NCBI RefSeq assembly: GCF_003627755.1
Contig: NZ_CP032694.1
Span: 735,501-799,500 of the forward strand
Direction of reading: 5' to 3'
Length of the DNA: 64,000 nt
Source of the DNA: Rhizobium jaguaris
GTDB taxonomy: Bacteria > Pseudomonadota > Alphaproteobacteria > Rhizobiales > Rhizobiaceae
The translations under genes and the position numbers were made by a program. Below are positions 52,001-61,658 of this stretch, in pieces (the stretch's first letter is position 1; each line of letters opens with the position of its first letter). The notes under the pieces are model-generated. The model searched no databases. It had not been told where the DNA came from and saw only the letters and a list, made by a program, of their open reading frames with translations.

Positions 52001-52821
52001 GCCTGGACCTGACGTTCGACATGGTGCAGCGAATCCTCGCGGGCGAGCCCATCCATCAACGAGCGCAGTTCTTCGAACTCGGCCTTCAAGCCGGCCGTTT
52101 CCGGCTGGCCGGGATGACCGGCGAGCTGGCTGATGCTGTCGGCGAGCCGCGCCATGTCTTCGCGCACATCGGCGGCGAAATGCTTGTCCTCGGCGTTGCT
52201 GCGGATGTCGCGAATCTCGGCCCGCAATGCATTGACTTCGCGGGTAACGCTCTCGGCGATGTCGCGCTTCAGGTCGTGCCGCAGGTTGACCAGAGCCTGA
52301 GCGATATCGACGGAACTTTCAGCGGCTGGACGCAGTGCGGAAGGCAGTGGTTGCCGTGAAGCCGGATTTTCGCCAATGCGCCTGCCAAGTGGCGGCTGCT
52401 CGGCACGTGGGGTTTCCTCCCGGCGAGCGTGCAGGCGCTCGCGGCTCGCCTCGAGTACGCGTTGGCGCTGGCGGATTTCGGCGAGCGGGTCAGGACGCAG
52501 ATCGGTTTCCGCACGTTCGGTCCGCAGCGGACGTTCATAAGGGCGTACGGCATAGGCTTCGCGCTCGGTGCGCCCTGTGCGTTCCGAAAGTGGAGTGCGT
52601 TCCGGAAGTGGAGTGCGTTCCGGAAGTGGAGCGCGTTCTGGGACCGGTGCACGTTCTGGCACCGCGGCATAGCCGTTTGCCACACGCTGGTGCGTTTCCC
52701 GGGCAGCAGCCGTGCCCATCAGGCCTTCGATGCGTGCCTCCAACCCTTCGATAGTGCGGCTCAACGCATCCAGCGACGTCCAGTCGCCCGTGCCGGTAGG
52801 ATTTGATCGCGATCCGCTCAT
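49033..52821 (-). CDS. podJ: PodJ-like polar organelle development protein (Sel1 and PG-binding domains)
   Basis: 1262 residues from MSGSRSNPTGTGDW (ATG at 52821; the frame upstream is unsupported). Layout: an Arg/Glu/Pro-rich head, long coiled-coil blocks (about 170-640), and one membrane segment at about 820-842 (RRPILLAVGAALLAIMAF). A Pro/Ala/Thr-rich periplasmic linker, four Sel1-type repeats (about 985-1140, e.g. ASWYQLSADKGFAPAQYRLA) and a C-terminal peptidoglycan-binding domain (about 1200-1262) follow. This order matches PodJ of Agrobacterium and Sinorhizobium, which marks the new pole and affects division and surface structures. Monocistronic. Confidence 0.87.
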   Translation of the reverse strand: MSGSRSNPTGTGDWTSLDALSRTIEGLEARIEGLMGTAAARETHQRVANGYAAVPERAPVPERAPLPERTPLPERTPLSERTGRTEREAYAVRPYERPLRTERAETDLRPDPLAEIRQRQRVLEASRERLHARREETPRAEQPPLGRRIGENPASRQPLPSALRPAAESSVDIAQALVNLRHDLKRDIAESVTREVNALRAEIRDIRSNAEDKHFAADVREDMARLADSISQLAGHPGQPETAGLKAEFEELRSLMDGLAREDSLHHVERQVQAIDTAGLQDELVSLAYRLDDIKQHLGSMSDSPTVHALENKLLSIASAMESLGGMIQPQDQAMQRLEGRISGLADQIDMMSRDAARRQPADDLSGRLEALTMRIDELGNAKAAARLEERLDQLSYLMERSQKAAPQPELVSHLADISRKIDALEHGSVDQVLTERLDYLARRIDEMDFHPPHPVANIDDGAVRRLEGRLSDIAARLEASTAAPPSDTQALRHLEEQIAHLSTLLMSEPRAAADHIPADLDRRMSAIEDYMATNDEYIIEAARHAAEAVVEAYSREGVLGHGVPAADMSAMTALAEDLRHLEDLSRSSDERTHRTFEALHDTLLQIADRLDHMEHRQTAPTMPAAKFESDVFAPADTSPVKPPLAAPHKAGPIIRTVAPAESAASPEAAVAQAVDAVTKAEIKAAAKKDGAKTSLLASLGRRFFMPEKAEPIFLPDRPVIEQAPSIDPVDLMPAEEANELLEPGSGAPDIKKILERVRASQNAARNGTVKQPNENERADYIAAARRAAQAAAMEVDQTQRSTPAAKNGEKKRGAFLRFRRPILLAVGAALLAIMAFPLVNTLTRGQKAPPPAEISVLSSAADSAATSGTAANAAQTPAPKVQAATNAPASQAATTEASIADTGEAAQPSPAPANPAVAPTNDHLTTAAPLDGNQASETLTPTGSAAPVQQTAAFVPANTTTTAAPAATPASAPAVAFTVPDGIQPPTLVAAAKSGDPVALFEIGARYTDGRGVTADLKQAASWYQLSADKGFAPAQYRLASMYEKGNGLDRDLAKAKEYYEQSANQGNASAMHNLAVLYASGAAGSQDYPTAANWFIKAANLGVSDSQFNLAILYARGNGVKQDLQESYKWFAIAAKGGDKDAAQKRDEVANAMKQDELESARAKVDLWKVQPLDAKANGTTIPEEWTTGKGVNTASIDMKKAIRNIQAILNNNGFDAGTPDGNMGEKTVAALKSFQKSVGLPQDGRVTDRVVKELLARNK

Positions 52822-53289
52822 CTTTTTGCTCGCTTCGACATATGGGCCACTCAAAGCCACCTTGCTGTGGGAAGGCGGCTTCGCGGCATTCGCGCGCAGA
52901 CCGCATCCCACCGTTCGGAAAGGGATAGATTATTAGGCTTTCCTCAGGCTGAACCGCGAAACTGCGCTCCATCAAAGCTAAGAAATGAAAGAAACGCGAA
53001 GCATCGCTGCTCATCCCGCACAATTCACGAAACGTGGTAAACAACCCGTTAAGTTTTGCGGAAATCTTAACCTTTTATTTTGGTCTTGCTATTGAATATG
53101 TTCATATTCTTATTGATCTGACCGACGCAGCGCCGTCGACGGGAGCGCATTGAACACTGGCCATTCCTCCCTGTTTTGCCAGGATTTGGTGGATAGAATT
53201 GCAAACCGCTTAAATTGAGGGGCGTTATGTTTTTCTCAACTGAGTTGTGAAATCCTGAAGTGACCTGAATATGGTCGGGAGTTGAGTTC
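52822..53289. other. Intergenic region upstream of podJ and the acyltransferase gene
   Basis: 468 bases between divergent starts, AT-rich in its middle (about 53040-53130). Isolated TTAA half-sites occur (53049-53052, 53067-53070) but not with the 7-base spacing of a full CtrA box, and no GANTC cluster is present. No RNA gene or coding frame with family support. Confidence 0.4.
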
Positions 53290-54321
53290 GTGCCGCCATC
53301 CATCGCCCGTGAATCGGATCGGACGCATCACGTTCTGGCGCTTGATGGATGGCGTGGGCTAGCGGTCATCGTGGTGCTGATGGGCCATTTTGGCGCCGAC
53401 CGATATCTGCCGGGCTTCAGCTCTTTCGGCGTCGATCTGTTCTTCGTTCTGTCAGGGCGCTTGATGGCGGAGATTTTGTTCGTCAAGCAGATGCCGCTCC
53501 CGATGTTCTTTGCCAGACGGTTTGCGCGCGTTTATCCGACGTTGTTTGTCTTCGTATTGATCACTGGTCTGGCGTTTCATGGCACGGTTGGTGAATATGG
53601 CTTAAAGGTCGCTGCTTTTGCGCTGACGTTCACTTTGAACTATGCCTTCGTCTATGGTCTCCCTTTTTCCCTGCTTGATCATATCTGGTCTCTCTGTGTC
53701 GAGGAGCACAGTTATATTCTCCTGGCTCTCATCGCCTTCGCCACCCGTTCGCGAAGCAAATTCATCACCTCGGGCCTCATTCTTGCGGCGGGATTGTTGG
53801 CCTTGATCAACGGTGTGGTTCGGCTCGATATGTCGGAGGGAGTCCCCAGTCAGGTGATGTGGCGCACCGATGTCGCCATGGCCGGGATATTCATCTCCGC
53901 AGCTCTCTTCATTGTTCTCAGGCCGTGGCGGCATCGGGATAGTTGGACATGGATCGCGCCATGCGCCTTGGCGAGCGCGGTCTTGGCGCGGATGTTCGGC
54001 CTCGACGCTGCAGCCTTTTTCGGCGCCAAGACGATCCTTCTCGCGGTAGCGGTCATCGGAATCGAATATTCCGCACCATGGTTCCGCAGGAATTTCGAAG
54101 GCAATGCACTCCGCTTTTTCGGGCTGTGCTCCTTCTCGATCTATTTGTGGCAGGAACCTTTTTATAAGCTGATGGGCTTGGGTGTCGTGCCGCCCGTTTT
54201 CCTGCTCATACTGGGGATCACCTGTGGCATAGCAAGTTATTACCTCATCGAGCGGCCCCTGCGCGCAACGCTCAATGCCATGTTCAGCCGTCAGGCTGTC
54301 GGGCAAACTCTGCCTGGGTAA
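53290..54321 (+). CDS. Acyltransferase 3 family (OafA/YrhL-like) membrane protein
   Basis: 343 residues from a GTG start, with about ten hydrophobic segments. The family marks are HVLALDGWRGLAVIVVLMGHFG, FGVDLFFVLSGRLMAEIL, FFARRFARVYPTLF and LDHIWSLCVEEHSY. These enzymes move acetyl or other acyl groups onto surface polysaccharides or small molecules at the inner membrane. Codon use is a little less GC-rich than its neighbours. The acceptor is unknown; no polysaccharide cluster is adjacent. Stand-alone gene. Confidence 0.9.
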   Translation: MPPSIARESDRTHHVLALDGWRGLAVIVVLMGHFGADRYLPGFSSFGVDLFFVLSGRLMAEILFVKQMPLPMFFARRFARVYPTLFVFVLITGLAFHGTVGEYGLKVAAFALTFTLNYAFVYGLPFSLLDHIWSLCVEEHSYILLALIAFATRSRSKFITSGLILAAGLLALINGVVRLDMSEGVPSQVMWRTDVAMAGIFISAALFIVLRPWRHRDSWTWIAPCALASAVLARMFGLDAAAFFGAKTILLAVAVIGIEYSAPWFRRNFEGNALRFFGLCSFSIYLWQEPFYKLMGLGVVPPVFLLILGITCGIASYYLIERPLRATLNAMFSRQAVGQTLPG

Positions 54322-54494
54322 TCGGCGAGCGCGGAAGCGGCGCGGCCGGTTAACGGCGGGTGTCCGTAAGACCGACAGTCATCTTTCGGCAGGCCAGCAG
54401 CCATAGGGCTGCGGATCTCCGCCGCCAGCCATTATCATTTCCATTGCTCGCAAGGTCGGTCGCTCTACCTAAAAATCCGTTTCGTCACGCAAAT

Positions 54495-54516
54495 TTGACG
54501 TTTACGCAAACGTCAA
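54495..54516. promoter_or_regulatory. Perfect palindrome at the promoter of the beta-oxidation operon
   Basis: TTGACGTTT-ACGC-AAACGTCAA, with 9-base perfect arms. Its left end doubles as a -35 (TTGACG); TATTTT at 54517-54522, sixteen bases on, could be the -10. Binding here would block RNA polymerase. The ACGT-rich dyad resembles operators of LiuR/FadP-type regulators of acyl-CoA catabolism as recalled, but the regulator is not in this window. Confidence 0.7.
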
Positions 54517-54581
54517 TATTTTGTAAGACTGGATCAAAGGCCGGAATGCGAGTCCGGCAGCGAATTGGAGGAATTCGAGAG

Positions 54582-56378
54582 ATGCCAGTCTACAAGGCCC
54601 CGGTGAACGATACGCTTTTCGTCCTGAACGATGTGCTCGGGCTGGAACGCTACAGCAATCTGCCGGGTTTCGCCGAGGCGAGCCCTGATATGATCGAAGC
54701 GATCCTTGGCGAGGCGGCCAAGTTGGCGGAAGAGGTGCTTTTTCCGCTCAATCATTCAGGCGATCAGGAAGGCTGCCTGCGTCACGACGACGGCACCGTC
54801 ACGACGCCGAAGGGTTTCAAGGACGGCTATCGGGCCTATCGCGAAGGCGGTTGGCTGGGCCTGGCGGTGCCGGAGGAATTCGGCGGGCAGGGGCTGCCTT
54901 ATACGCTGCATTGCGCCGTCGGCGAATATACCTCCGCCGCCAATATGTCGTTAATGATGTATCCCGGCCTGACGCAAGGCGCCATCGCCGCGATCTTCGT
55001 CCATGGCTCTGAAGCGCAGAAGCGGACCTATCTGCCGAAGATGGTCGATGGCACATGGTCCGGCACCATGAACCTCACCGAACCGCATTGCGGCACCGAT
55101 CTCGGCCTGTTGCGCACCAAGGCCGTTCCACAGGCCGATGGCAGCTACAGGATTTCCGGCCAAAAAATATTTATCTCCGCCGGCGAACACGACATGGCGG
55201 ACAATATCGTCCATCTCGTCCTTGCCCGCGTCGAAGGTGCACCTGATGGTACCAAGGGCCTCTCGCTGTTCATCGTGCCCAAGTTCCTCGTCAAGGACGA
55301 TGGTTCCCTCGGTTCGCGCAACGCCGTTTCCTGCGGCGCGATCGAACACAAGATGGGCATCCACGGCAGTGCCACCTGCGTCATGAACTACGACGAGGCC
55401 ACGGGCTTCCTCATCGCTGCCGAGAACAAGGGCCTCGCCGCCATGTTCGTGATGATGAACGAGGCGCGTCTGGCGGTCGGTCTGCAGGGTCTGGCCATCG
55501 CCGAGATCGCCTATCAGAATGCCGTCGCCTATGCCCGCGAACGCATCCAGGGTCGCTCGCTTTCCGGCCCGAAGGCGCCGGACAGGCAAGCCGATCCCAT
55601 TATCGTTCATCCCGATATCCGCCGCTCGCTGATGACCATCCGCGCCTTCAACGAGGCCGGCCGTGCCTTCCTGCTCTGGACGGCGCTGCAGTCCGATGTC
55701 GCCCATCGCTCGGCCGACGAGAAGGAACGGCAGACGGCGGACGACATCCTCGGTCTGGTGACGCCGATCCTCAAGGGCGTTATGAGCGACAAGGGCTTCG
55801 AGCATGCGGTCATGGCGCAGCAGGTCTTCGGCGGTCACGGCTATATCGAAGAACACGGCATGAGCCAGTATGTCCGCGATGCGCGCATCACCATGATCTA
55901 CGAAGGCGCCAACGGTATCCAGGCGCTCGATCTCGTTGGCCGCAAGCTGGCGCAGAACGGCGGTCGCGCCGTCATGGCCTTGTTCAAGGAAATCGGCGAC
56001 TTTTGTGAGAAACATCGCAACGATGAGCAAATGGCCTTCTTCACCAAGCATTTGAAGAAGGGCTTGAACGATGTGCAGGCCGCGACCATGTGGTTTATGC
56101 AGAACGCCATGGCCAAGCCCGACAATGCCGGCGCCGGCTCGACGGACTACATGCACCTCTTCGGCCTCGTCGTTCTCGGGTATATGTGGGCGAAGATGGC
56201 GAAGGCGGCGCAGGCAGCTCTCGCCAGCGGCGACAGCGCGCGCGAGGATTATCTGAAGAACAAGCTCGTCACGGCACGGTTCTATATGGAGCGCATCATG
56301 CCGGAAACGGCGCTGCGCAAGGCCCGCATCGAAACTGGCGCGGATACGATGATGGAATTGGCGGCGGAAGCCTTTTGA
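54582..56378 (+). CDS. Acyl-CoA dehydrogenase, long C-terminal form
   Basis: 598 residues from MPVYKAPVNDTLFVLND (ATG at 54582; GGAGGAATT upstream); the open frame back to 54360 is unsupported. The FAD-dependent core shows MNLTEPHCGTDLGLLRTKA, YRISGQKIFISAGEHD, NEARLAVGLQGLAIAEIAYQ and the catalytic region ITMIYEGANGIQALDLVGRK. A C-terminal extension of about 130 residues is typical of the DmdC/AcdH group. It catalyses the first step of beta-oxidation on acyl-CoA of undefined length. First gene of a three-gene operon. Confidence 0.92.
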   Translation: MPVYKAPVNDTLFVLNDVLGLERYSNLPGFAEASPDMIEAILGEAAKLAEEVLFPLNHSGDQEGCLRHDDGTVTTPKGFKDGYRAYREGGWLGLAVPEEFGGQGLPYTLHCAVGEYTSAANMSLMMYPGLTQGAIAAIFVHGSEAQKRTYLPKMVDGTWSGTMNLTEPHCGTDLGLLRTKAVPQADGSYRISGQKIFISAGEHDMADNIVHLVLARVEGAPDGTKGLSLFIVPKFLVKDDGSLGSRNAVSCGAIEHKMGIHGSATCVMNYDEATGFLIAAENKGLAAMFVMMNEARLAVGLQGLAIAEIAYQNAVAYARERIQGRSLSGPKAPDRQADPIIVHPDIRRSLMTIRAFNEAGRAFLLWTALQSDVAHRSADEKERQTADDILGLVTPILKGVMSDKGFEHAVMAQQVFGGHGYIEEHGMSQYVRDARITMIYEGANGIQALDLVGRKLAQNGGRAVMALFKEIGDFCEKHRNDEQMAFFTKHLKKGLNDVQAATMWFMQNAMAKPDNAGAGSTDYMHLFGLVVLGYMWAKMAKAAQAALASGDSAREDYLKNKLVTARFYMERIMPETALRKARIETGADTMMELAAEAF

Positions 56379-56411
56379 TCAGGGCGGCTTGCCGCCGCAG
56401 GGAGATGAGAC

Positions 56412-57620
56412 ATGACCGAGGTTTTCATTTACGACCATGTGCGCACGCCGCGCGGGCGTGGCAAGAAGGACGGCGCGCTGCATGAGGTGCCGTCCGTCCG
56501 CCTCGCTGCCAAGACGCTGGAGGCAATCCGCGACCGCAACGGCCTCGATACGAAGACGGTCGACGACATCATCATGGGCTGTGTCGATCCGGTGATGGAT
56601 GCCGGCGCGGTCATCCCGAAGGCCGCAGCCTTCGAAGCGGGTTATTCGACCACAGCGCCCGGCATGCAGATCTCCCGCTTCTGCGCCTCCGGCCTCGATG
56701 CGGTGAATTTCGGCGCGGCCAAGATCGCACAGGGCGCCGACGATATCGTCATCGCTGGCGGCGTCGAAAGCATGTCGCGCGTCGGCCTCGGCATGTCCGG
56801 CGGCGCCTGGTTCATGGACCCTTCGGTGAACTTCCCGGCCTATTTCATGCCACAGGGCGTCTCGGCCGATCTGATTGCCACCAAATACGGCTTCTCCCGT
56901 GTCGATGTCGACGTCTATGCTGTCGAGAGCCAGAAGCGGGCAGCCAACGCCTGGGACAAGGGCTATTTCAGTAAGTCCGTCATTCCGGTGAAGGATGTGA
57001 ACGGCCTGACGATCCTTGCCAAGGATGAGCATATGCGCCCCAGCACCGATATGCAGACGCTGGCCTCGCTCAATCCGTCCTTCCAGATGCCGGGAGAGAT
57101 GGGCGGCTTCGAGGCCGTCGGCATTCAGGCGCATCCGGAAGTCGAGCGCATCAACTATGTGCACCATGCCGGCAATTCCTCGGGGATCGTCGATGGCGCC
57201 GCCGCCGTGCTGCTCGGCTCGAAAGCCGGCGGTGAGAGCATGGGGCTGAAGCCGCGCGGCCGCATCAAGGCTTTCGCCAATATCGGTTCCGATCCGGCCC
57301 TCATGCTGACCGGCCCGGTCGACGTTACCGAAAAGCTGTTGAAGCGCACCGGCATGACGCTGGCCGACATCGATCTATTTGAGCTCAACGAGGCCTTTGC
57401 CGCCGTCGTGCTGCGCTACATGCAGGCTTTCGATATTGCGCACGACAAGATCAACGTTAACGGCGGTGCCATTGCCATGGGCCATCCGCTCGGCGCCACC
57501 GGCGCGATGATCCTCGGCACGGTGCTGGACGAACTGGAGCGTCGCGATCTCAACACGGCGCTGGTAACACTCTGCATCGGCGCCGGCATGGGCACGGCCA
57601 CGATCGTCGAACGCGTCTGA
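56412..57620 (+). CDS. Acetyl-CoA C-acyltransferase (thiolase)
   Basis: 402 residues. The catalytic Cys is in [15 protein letters not shown] (about residue 93). The C-terminal His and Cys lie in [18 protein letters not shown] and [18 protein letters not shown]. FadA/FadI type, cleaving 3-ketoacyl-CoA to acetyl-CoA; a purely biosynthetic role is less likely given its operon partners. GGGAGATGAGAC precedes the ATG; 33 bases after the dehydrogenase stop and 15 before the next gene. Confidence 0.93.
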   Translation: MTEVFIYDHVRTPRGRGKKDGALHEVPSVRLAAKTLEAIRDRNGLDTKTVDDIIMGCVDPVMDAGAVIPKAAAFEAGYSTTAPGMQISRFCASGLDAVNFGAAKIAQGADDIVIAGGVESMSRVGLGMSGGAWFMDPSVNFPAYFMPQGVSADLIATKYGFSRVDVDVYAVESQKRAANAWDKGYFSKSVIPVKDVNGLTILAKDEHMRPSTDMQTLASLNPSFQMPGEMGGFEAVGIQAHPEVERINYVHHAGNSSGIVDGAAAVLLGSKAGGESMGLKPRGRIKAFANIGSDPALMLTGPVDVTEKLLKRTGMTLADIDLFELNEAFAAVVLRYMQAFDIAHDKINVNGGAIAMGHPLGATGAMILGTVLDELERRDLNTALVTLCIGAGMGTATIVERV

Positions 57621-57635
57621 GGGGAGGGGAAACCA

Positions 57636-59846
57636 ATGGCTTACACCAATTTCACCATCGAGACCGACGCGGACGGCATCGCACTCGTCACCTGGGACAT
57701 GCCCGGCAAATCGATGAACGTCTTCACCGTCGAGGTGATGGACGAGCTGAACGCCATCATCGACGCAACCGTTGCCGACAAGGCAATTAAAGGCGTGGTC
57801 ATCACCTCGGGCAAATCCTCCTTCTCCGGCGGCGCCGATCTGTCGATGATCAAATCGATGTTCTCCTTCTATCAGGATGAGAAGGCGAAGGACCCGGCGA
57901 CGGCCGCGCAAAAGCTCTTCGATCTCGTCGGCCGCATGACCGGCCTGTTCCGCAAGCTCGAGACCTGCGGCAAGCCCTGGGTCTCCGCCATCAACGGCAC
58001 CTGCATGGGCGGCGCGTTTGAGATGTCGCTCGCTTGCCACGGCCGTGTCGCCTCGGGCGCGAAAAGCGTCAAGATCGCCTTGCCCGAGGTCAAGGTCGGC
58101 ATCTTCCCCGGCGCCGGCGGTACGCAGCGCGTATCGCGGCTGACCGATGCGCAATCGGCCCTGCAGATGATGACGACAGGCCAGTCGCTGACGGCTGCGC
58201 GCGCCAAGGCAATGAACCTGGTGCATCAGGTCGTCGAGCCGGATCAGTTGATCCCGGCCGCCAAGCAAATGATCGAGGATGGATTGAAGCCCGTCGCACC
58301 TTGGGACGAAAGGGGCTTCAAGGTGCCCGGCGGCGGCATCTGGATGCCGGCTGCCGCGCAGCTCTGGCCGGCAGCACCGGCTATCCTTCGCCGCGAGACC
58401 TCGGGCAATTATCCGGCAGCACTCGCCATCCTCAAATGTGTTTATGAAGGCCTGCAGGTACCTTTCGACACCGGCCTCAAAATCGAGCAGCGCTATTTCA
58501 CGCAGGTGTTGCAAACGACCGAAGCCTATTCGATGATCCGCTCACTGTTCGTCTCCATGCAGGAGCTCGGCAAGGGTGCTCGTCGCCCGGCCGGACAGCC
58601 GAAGACCGAGCTGAAGAAAGTCGGTGTCGTCGGCGCCGGCTTCATGGGCGCCTCTATCGCCTATGTCACCGCAGCTGCAGGCATCCCCGTCACGCTCATC
58701 GATCGCGACATCGAAGCCGCGACCAAGGGCAAGACGGTTTCGGAAGGTCTGGTTAAGGATTCCATCGGTAAGGGGCGGTTTACACAGGAGGAAGGTGCGG
58801 CACTGCTTTCCCGCATCACGCCTTCGGCCGATTACGCCGATCTGAAGGATGCCGATCTCGTCATCGAGGCCGTGTTCGAAGATCGCGATGTCAAGAAGGC
58901 CGTCATCGAGGCCGTTGAAGCCGTGCTGCCCGCGGGCGCCGTCTTTGCCTCCAACACGTCGACCCTGCCGATATCTGGCCTTGCGAAGCATTCCAAGCGC
59001 CGGGCCGATTTCATCGGCATCCATTTCTTCTCGCCGGTCGAGAAGATGATGCTGACTGAAGTCATTCTCGGCAAGGAAACGGGCGACCGCGCCCTTGCTG
59101 TCGCGCTCGATTACATCGCTGCCATCAAGAAGACGCCGATCGTCGTCAACGACACCCGCGGTTTCTTCGTCAATCGCTGCGTGCTCCGCTATATGTCGGA
59201 GGCCTATGACATGCTGATCGAGGGTGTGCCAGCCGCGATGATCGAGAACGCCGCGAAGATGGCCGGCATGCCGGTCGGGCCGTTGGCGCTGAACGACGAA
59301 GTCGCCATCGACCTGTCGTTGAAGATCCTTAAGGCTGCCGTCGCCGATCTCGGCGACAAGGCTGTTGATGGCAGACATATGGAACTGATCACACGTCTCG
59401 TCGAAGGCGAAGGCCGCTTCGGCCGCAAGAACTCCAAGGGCTTTTACGACTATCCGCCGAAACCGGCCAAGAAGTCGCTTTGGCCGGGCTTGAAGGATCT
59501 GTATCCGCAGAAGAAGGCCGGTGAGATCGACGTCAACATCCTGAAGCAGCGCTTCCTCGTCACCATCGCGCTGGAAGCCGCCCGCACCATGGAAGAGGGC
59601 ATCGTCACCGATCCGCGCGAAGCCGATGTCGGCTCCATCCTCGGTTTCGGCTTCGCCCCCTACACGGGCGGCGCGCTCTCCTACATCGACGGCATGGGCG
59701 TCAAATCCTTCGTGAATCTCTGCGAAACGTTGGCCAGAGCTTACGGTCCGCATTTCAATCCGACAGCTTTGCTGAAGGACATGGCAGCGAAGGGCGAGAC
59801 GTTTTATGGGCGGTTTGACCCGTATGGCGTGAAGACGGCGGCATAA
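57636..59846 (+). CDS. fadJ: Multifunctional enoyl-CoA hydratase/3-hydroxyacyl-CoA dehydrogenase
   Basis: 736 residues. The N-terminal crotonase domain (1-190) shows [16 protein letters not shown] and the Glu-bearing [15 protein letters not shown] and [18 protein letters not shown]. The Rossmann domain starts at [19 protein letters not shown] (about 328). The dehydrogenase motifs [30 protein letters not shown] and RGFFVNRC follow, then two C-terminal helical domains. It performs hydration and second oxidation in beta-oxidation. Last gene of the operon, ended by a strong hairpin at 59894-59918. Could equally be called fadB; gene naming between the two is loose. Confidence 0.92.
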   Translation: MAYTNFTIETDADGIALVTWDMPGKSMNVFTVEVMDELNAIIDATVADKAIKGVVITSGKSSFSGGADLSMIKSMFSFYQDEKAKDPATAAQKLFDLVGRMTGLFRKLETCGKPWVSAINGTCMGGAFEMSLACHGRVASGAKSVKIALPEVKVGIFPGAGGTQRVSRLTDAQSALQMMTTGQSLTAARAKAMNLVHQVVEPDQLIPAAKQMIEDGLKPVAPWDERGFKVPGGGIWMPAAAQLWPAAPAILRRETSGNYPAALAILKCVYEGLQVPFDTGLKIEQRYFTQVLQTTEAYSMIRSLFVSMQELGKGARRPAGQPKTELKKVGVVGAGFMGASIAYVTAAAGIPVTLIDRDIEAATKGKTVSEGLVKDSIGKGRFTQEEGAALLSRITPSADYADLKDADLVIEAVFEDRDVKKAVIEAVEAVLPAGAVFASNTSTLPISGLAKHSKRRADFIGIHFFSPVEKMMLTEVILGKETGDRALAVALDYIAAIKKTPIVVNDTRGFFVNRCVLRYMSEAYDMLIEGVPAAMIENAAKMAGMPVGPLALNDEVAIDLSLKILKAAVADLGDKAVDGRHMELITRLVEGEGRFGRKNSKGFYDYPPKPAKKSLWPGLKDLYPQKKAGEIDVNILKQRFLVTIALEAARTMEEGIVTDPREADVGSILGFGFAPYTGGALSYIDGMGVKSFVNLCETLARAYGPHFNPTALLKDMAAKGETFYGRFDPYGVKTAA

Positions 59847-59893
59847 CCAGCCTTCTCTACGCGAGAGCACACCGGACAACTCTGCGAAATAAT

Positions 59894-59923
59894 GGGCCGC
59901 TCCTGTCGGGGGCGGCCCTTTTC
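59894..59923 (+). terminator. Terminator of the beta-oxidation operon
   Basis: GGGCCGC pairs with GCGGCCC across a CTCCTGTCGGG-type loop (59894-59918), followed by TTTTC. About 50 bases after the fadJ stop. Confidence 0.8.
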
Positions 59924-59965
59924 ATTCGTCCTCTGCTCAGTTCCATCAAATAGAGGAGACGAACG

Positions 59966-60415
59966 ATGGCCGAAATTATCGGAAACCGAGAAGAAGCTGA
60001 CGCCATCTTTGCCATGCTTGTGGCTTGGGCGACGGCGATCGGAGAAAAGAACGCCGCCGGCGTGTTGTCGCACATGACCGACGATATCGTGGAATTCACC
60101 CTGGCGCCGCCGCTGCAATATAAAGGCAAGGATCAGCCCGGCCTGCAGGGCTGGTTCGATACCTGGCAGGGGCCGATCGAAGGCGATGTCGAAGACCAGA
60201 AGCTGACGATCGGCGGGGAAGTCGCCTTCTGGAGTGGCCTGACGCATATGGTGGGCACCAAAACTGACGGCAACAAGGTCGACCTCTGGTTCCGCCAGAC
60301 GGTTGGCCTCAGAAAGGAAGCCGGTGTCTGGAAGATTGCCCACGATCACACATCGGTCCCCTTCGCCATGGACGGCAGCGGTTTAGCGGAATTGGGGCTG
60401 AGGCCACAATTGTAG
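59966..60415 (+). CDS. SnoaL-like / NTF2-like (DUF4440-type) protein
   Basis: 149 residues with a single NTF2-like cone fold: a helical start (DAIFAMLVAWATAIGEKNAAG), VLSHMTDDIVEFTLAPPLQYKG and the closing beta strands KVDLWFRQTVGLRKEAGVWKIAHDHTSVPF. Family members range from isomerases to binding proteins, so no activity is given. GGAGACGAACG precedes the ATG. Its last 70 bases overlap the end of the convergent MFS gene. Confidence 0.87.
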   Translation: MAEIIGNREEADAIFAMLVAWATAIGEKNAAGVLSHMTDDIVEFTLAPPLQYKGKDQPGLQGWFDTWQGPIEGDVEDQKLTIGGEVAFWSGLTHMVGTKTDGNKVDLWFRQTVGLRKEAGVWKIAHDHTSVPFAMDGSGLAELGLRPQL

Positions 60416-61629
60416 GCTCCCGCCGACACTGCGACTTTTTCCCGTCCTGCCCTCAACGCCATCACGCCGCTGCCGACTAAGACTAGAATCGCGGCCGCAT
60501 AGATGTCAGTCGTTGCCGTGAACCCGATCGCTTTCGACAGGAAGCCAGCCAAAATGGCGGGCAAGCTGAAGGCGAGATAGCTTTGGATGTAAAAGGCCGA
60601 GAGCAGACCGGCGCGTTCGTCGGGCTTGGCCAATGGCATGATGCTGTGCACGGCGCCCAGGAAATTGGCGCCGAAGCCGGCACCCGCGATCAGCGTGCCG
60701 GCGATAAGGATCGGCACCTCGGCTAAATGCACGCCGGCGACCACGGCGAGAATGCCCAGCGTCATGGTCGATATGCCGAAGGTCAGCGTGATTACCGCAG
60801 GTTTTTTGCGCAGCAAAAACACCGATGCAGCGCCGCTGATCGTCAGCGCGGCAACGACCGAGCCGCCAACGAGGGGCGCAGTGCTGCCCGTCGTGGCGCT
60901 GATCAAGGACGGAACCAGCGAAAGATAGAAGCCGCCGAGCGCCCAGACCGCGACATTGATCGGCGTCAGCGCCAGCAGCGTCCGGCGGACCTGCGGCGGA
61001 ATAGCCACCTCTGGCTTCAGCGAGGCGATGAGGCCAGCCCTGCGACGGGTCGTTTCGGGCGTCGCCCAAATCACGGTGGCCTGTACGACGAGAAGGATAA
61101 GCACGACCGCGTAGACGAGAAATGTCGGCGCCGGCGCAAATTGCACCAGAGCGCTGGTGCCAAGCGCGCCAACCGCCATGCCGATAAGCGGCGCGATACT
61201 GTTGGTCACCGACCCCTTGGCAGGATCGAGATCGACGAGCGCGGCACCGATCGAGGCTGCAGCGGCGCCCGTGGCGAAGCCTTGCACGATACGTGCGGCA
61301 ATTAGCCAATTCGGGCCGTCGGCCGTTAAAAACAGCGCCATCGCCACCATATTGAGGAGGAGCGAAGTAAAGATCACCGGCCGGCGTCCGAGGTGATCGG
61401 AGATCGAACCGACGATCAGGAGCGAGATGAGGAGAGCGAAGGCATAGACGGCGAAGATCAGCGTGATCAGCACCGGCGAGAAGGCGAAGACCTGCTGGTA
61501 GATTCGGTAGAGCGGCGTCGGCGCGGAAGAGGCAGCAAAGAAAGTGGCGCTGGTGACGGCGTGAAAGAGCGGCGCCAGCCGGCGGCCAGGCGGCTGCGGC
61601 GAATTGGCGGTGGATTCGATCGTGGTCAT
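60346..61629 (-). CDS. MFS transporter regulated by an adjacent TetR protein
   Basis: 427 residues, about 12 hydrophobic segments, with the MFS motif GSISDHLGRRPVIFTSLLLN and GFATGAAAASIGAAL. Likely an inner-membrane exporter of unknown substrate. Divergent from the TetR-type gene across 143 bases that hold a palindrome and repeated TTGCGTTAA. The C-terminal tail of about 23 codons overlaps the convergent SnoaL-like gene; the overlap is long but both frames look real. Confidence 0.88.
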   Translation of the reverse strand: MTTIESTANSPQPPGRRLAPLFHAVTSATFFAASSAPTPLYRIYQQVFAFSPVLITLIFAVYAFALLISLLIVGSISDHLGRRPVIFTSLLLNMVAMALFLTADGPNWLIAARIVQGFATGAAAASIGAALVDLDPAKGSVTNSIAPLIGMAVGALGTSALVQFAPAPTFLVYAVVLILLVVQATVIWATPETTRRRAGLIASLKPEVAIPPQVRRTLLALTPINVAVWALGGFYLSLVPSLISATTGSTAPLVGGSVVAALTISGAASVFLLRKKPAVITLTFGISTMTLGILAVVAGVHLAEVPILIAGTLIAGAGFGANFLGAVHSIMPLAKPDERAGLLSAFYIQSYLAFSLPAILAGFLSKAIGFTATTDIYAAAILVLVGSGVMALRAGREKVAVSAGAYNCGLSPNSAKPLPSMAKGTDV

Positions 61630-61658
61630 CGACTACATCCTGGCTTAAAGCTAAAATA

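Noticed and set aside
53049..53081. TTAA half-sites upstream of podJ as a CtrA box
   Set aside because: Spacing between full TTAA half-sites is 14 bases, not 7, and the 7-base partner of the second half-site is TTTT.
58542..59879. 445-codon reverse frame opposite fadJ
   Set aside because: Shadow frame, His/Asp/Arg-rich composition, no family features.
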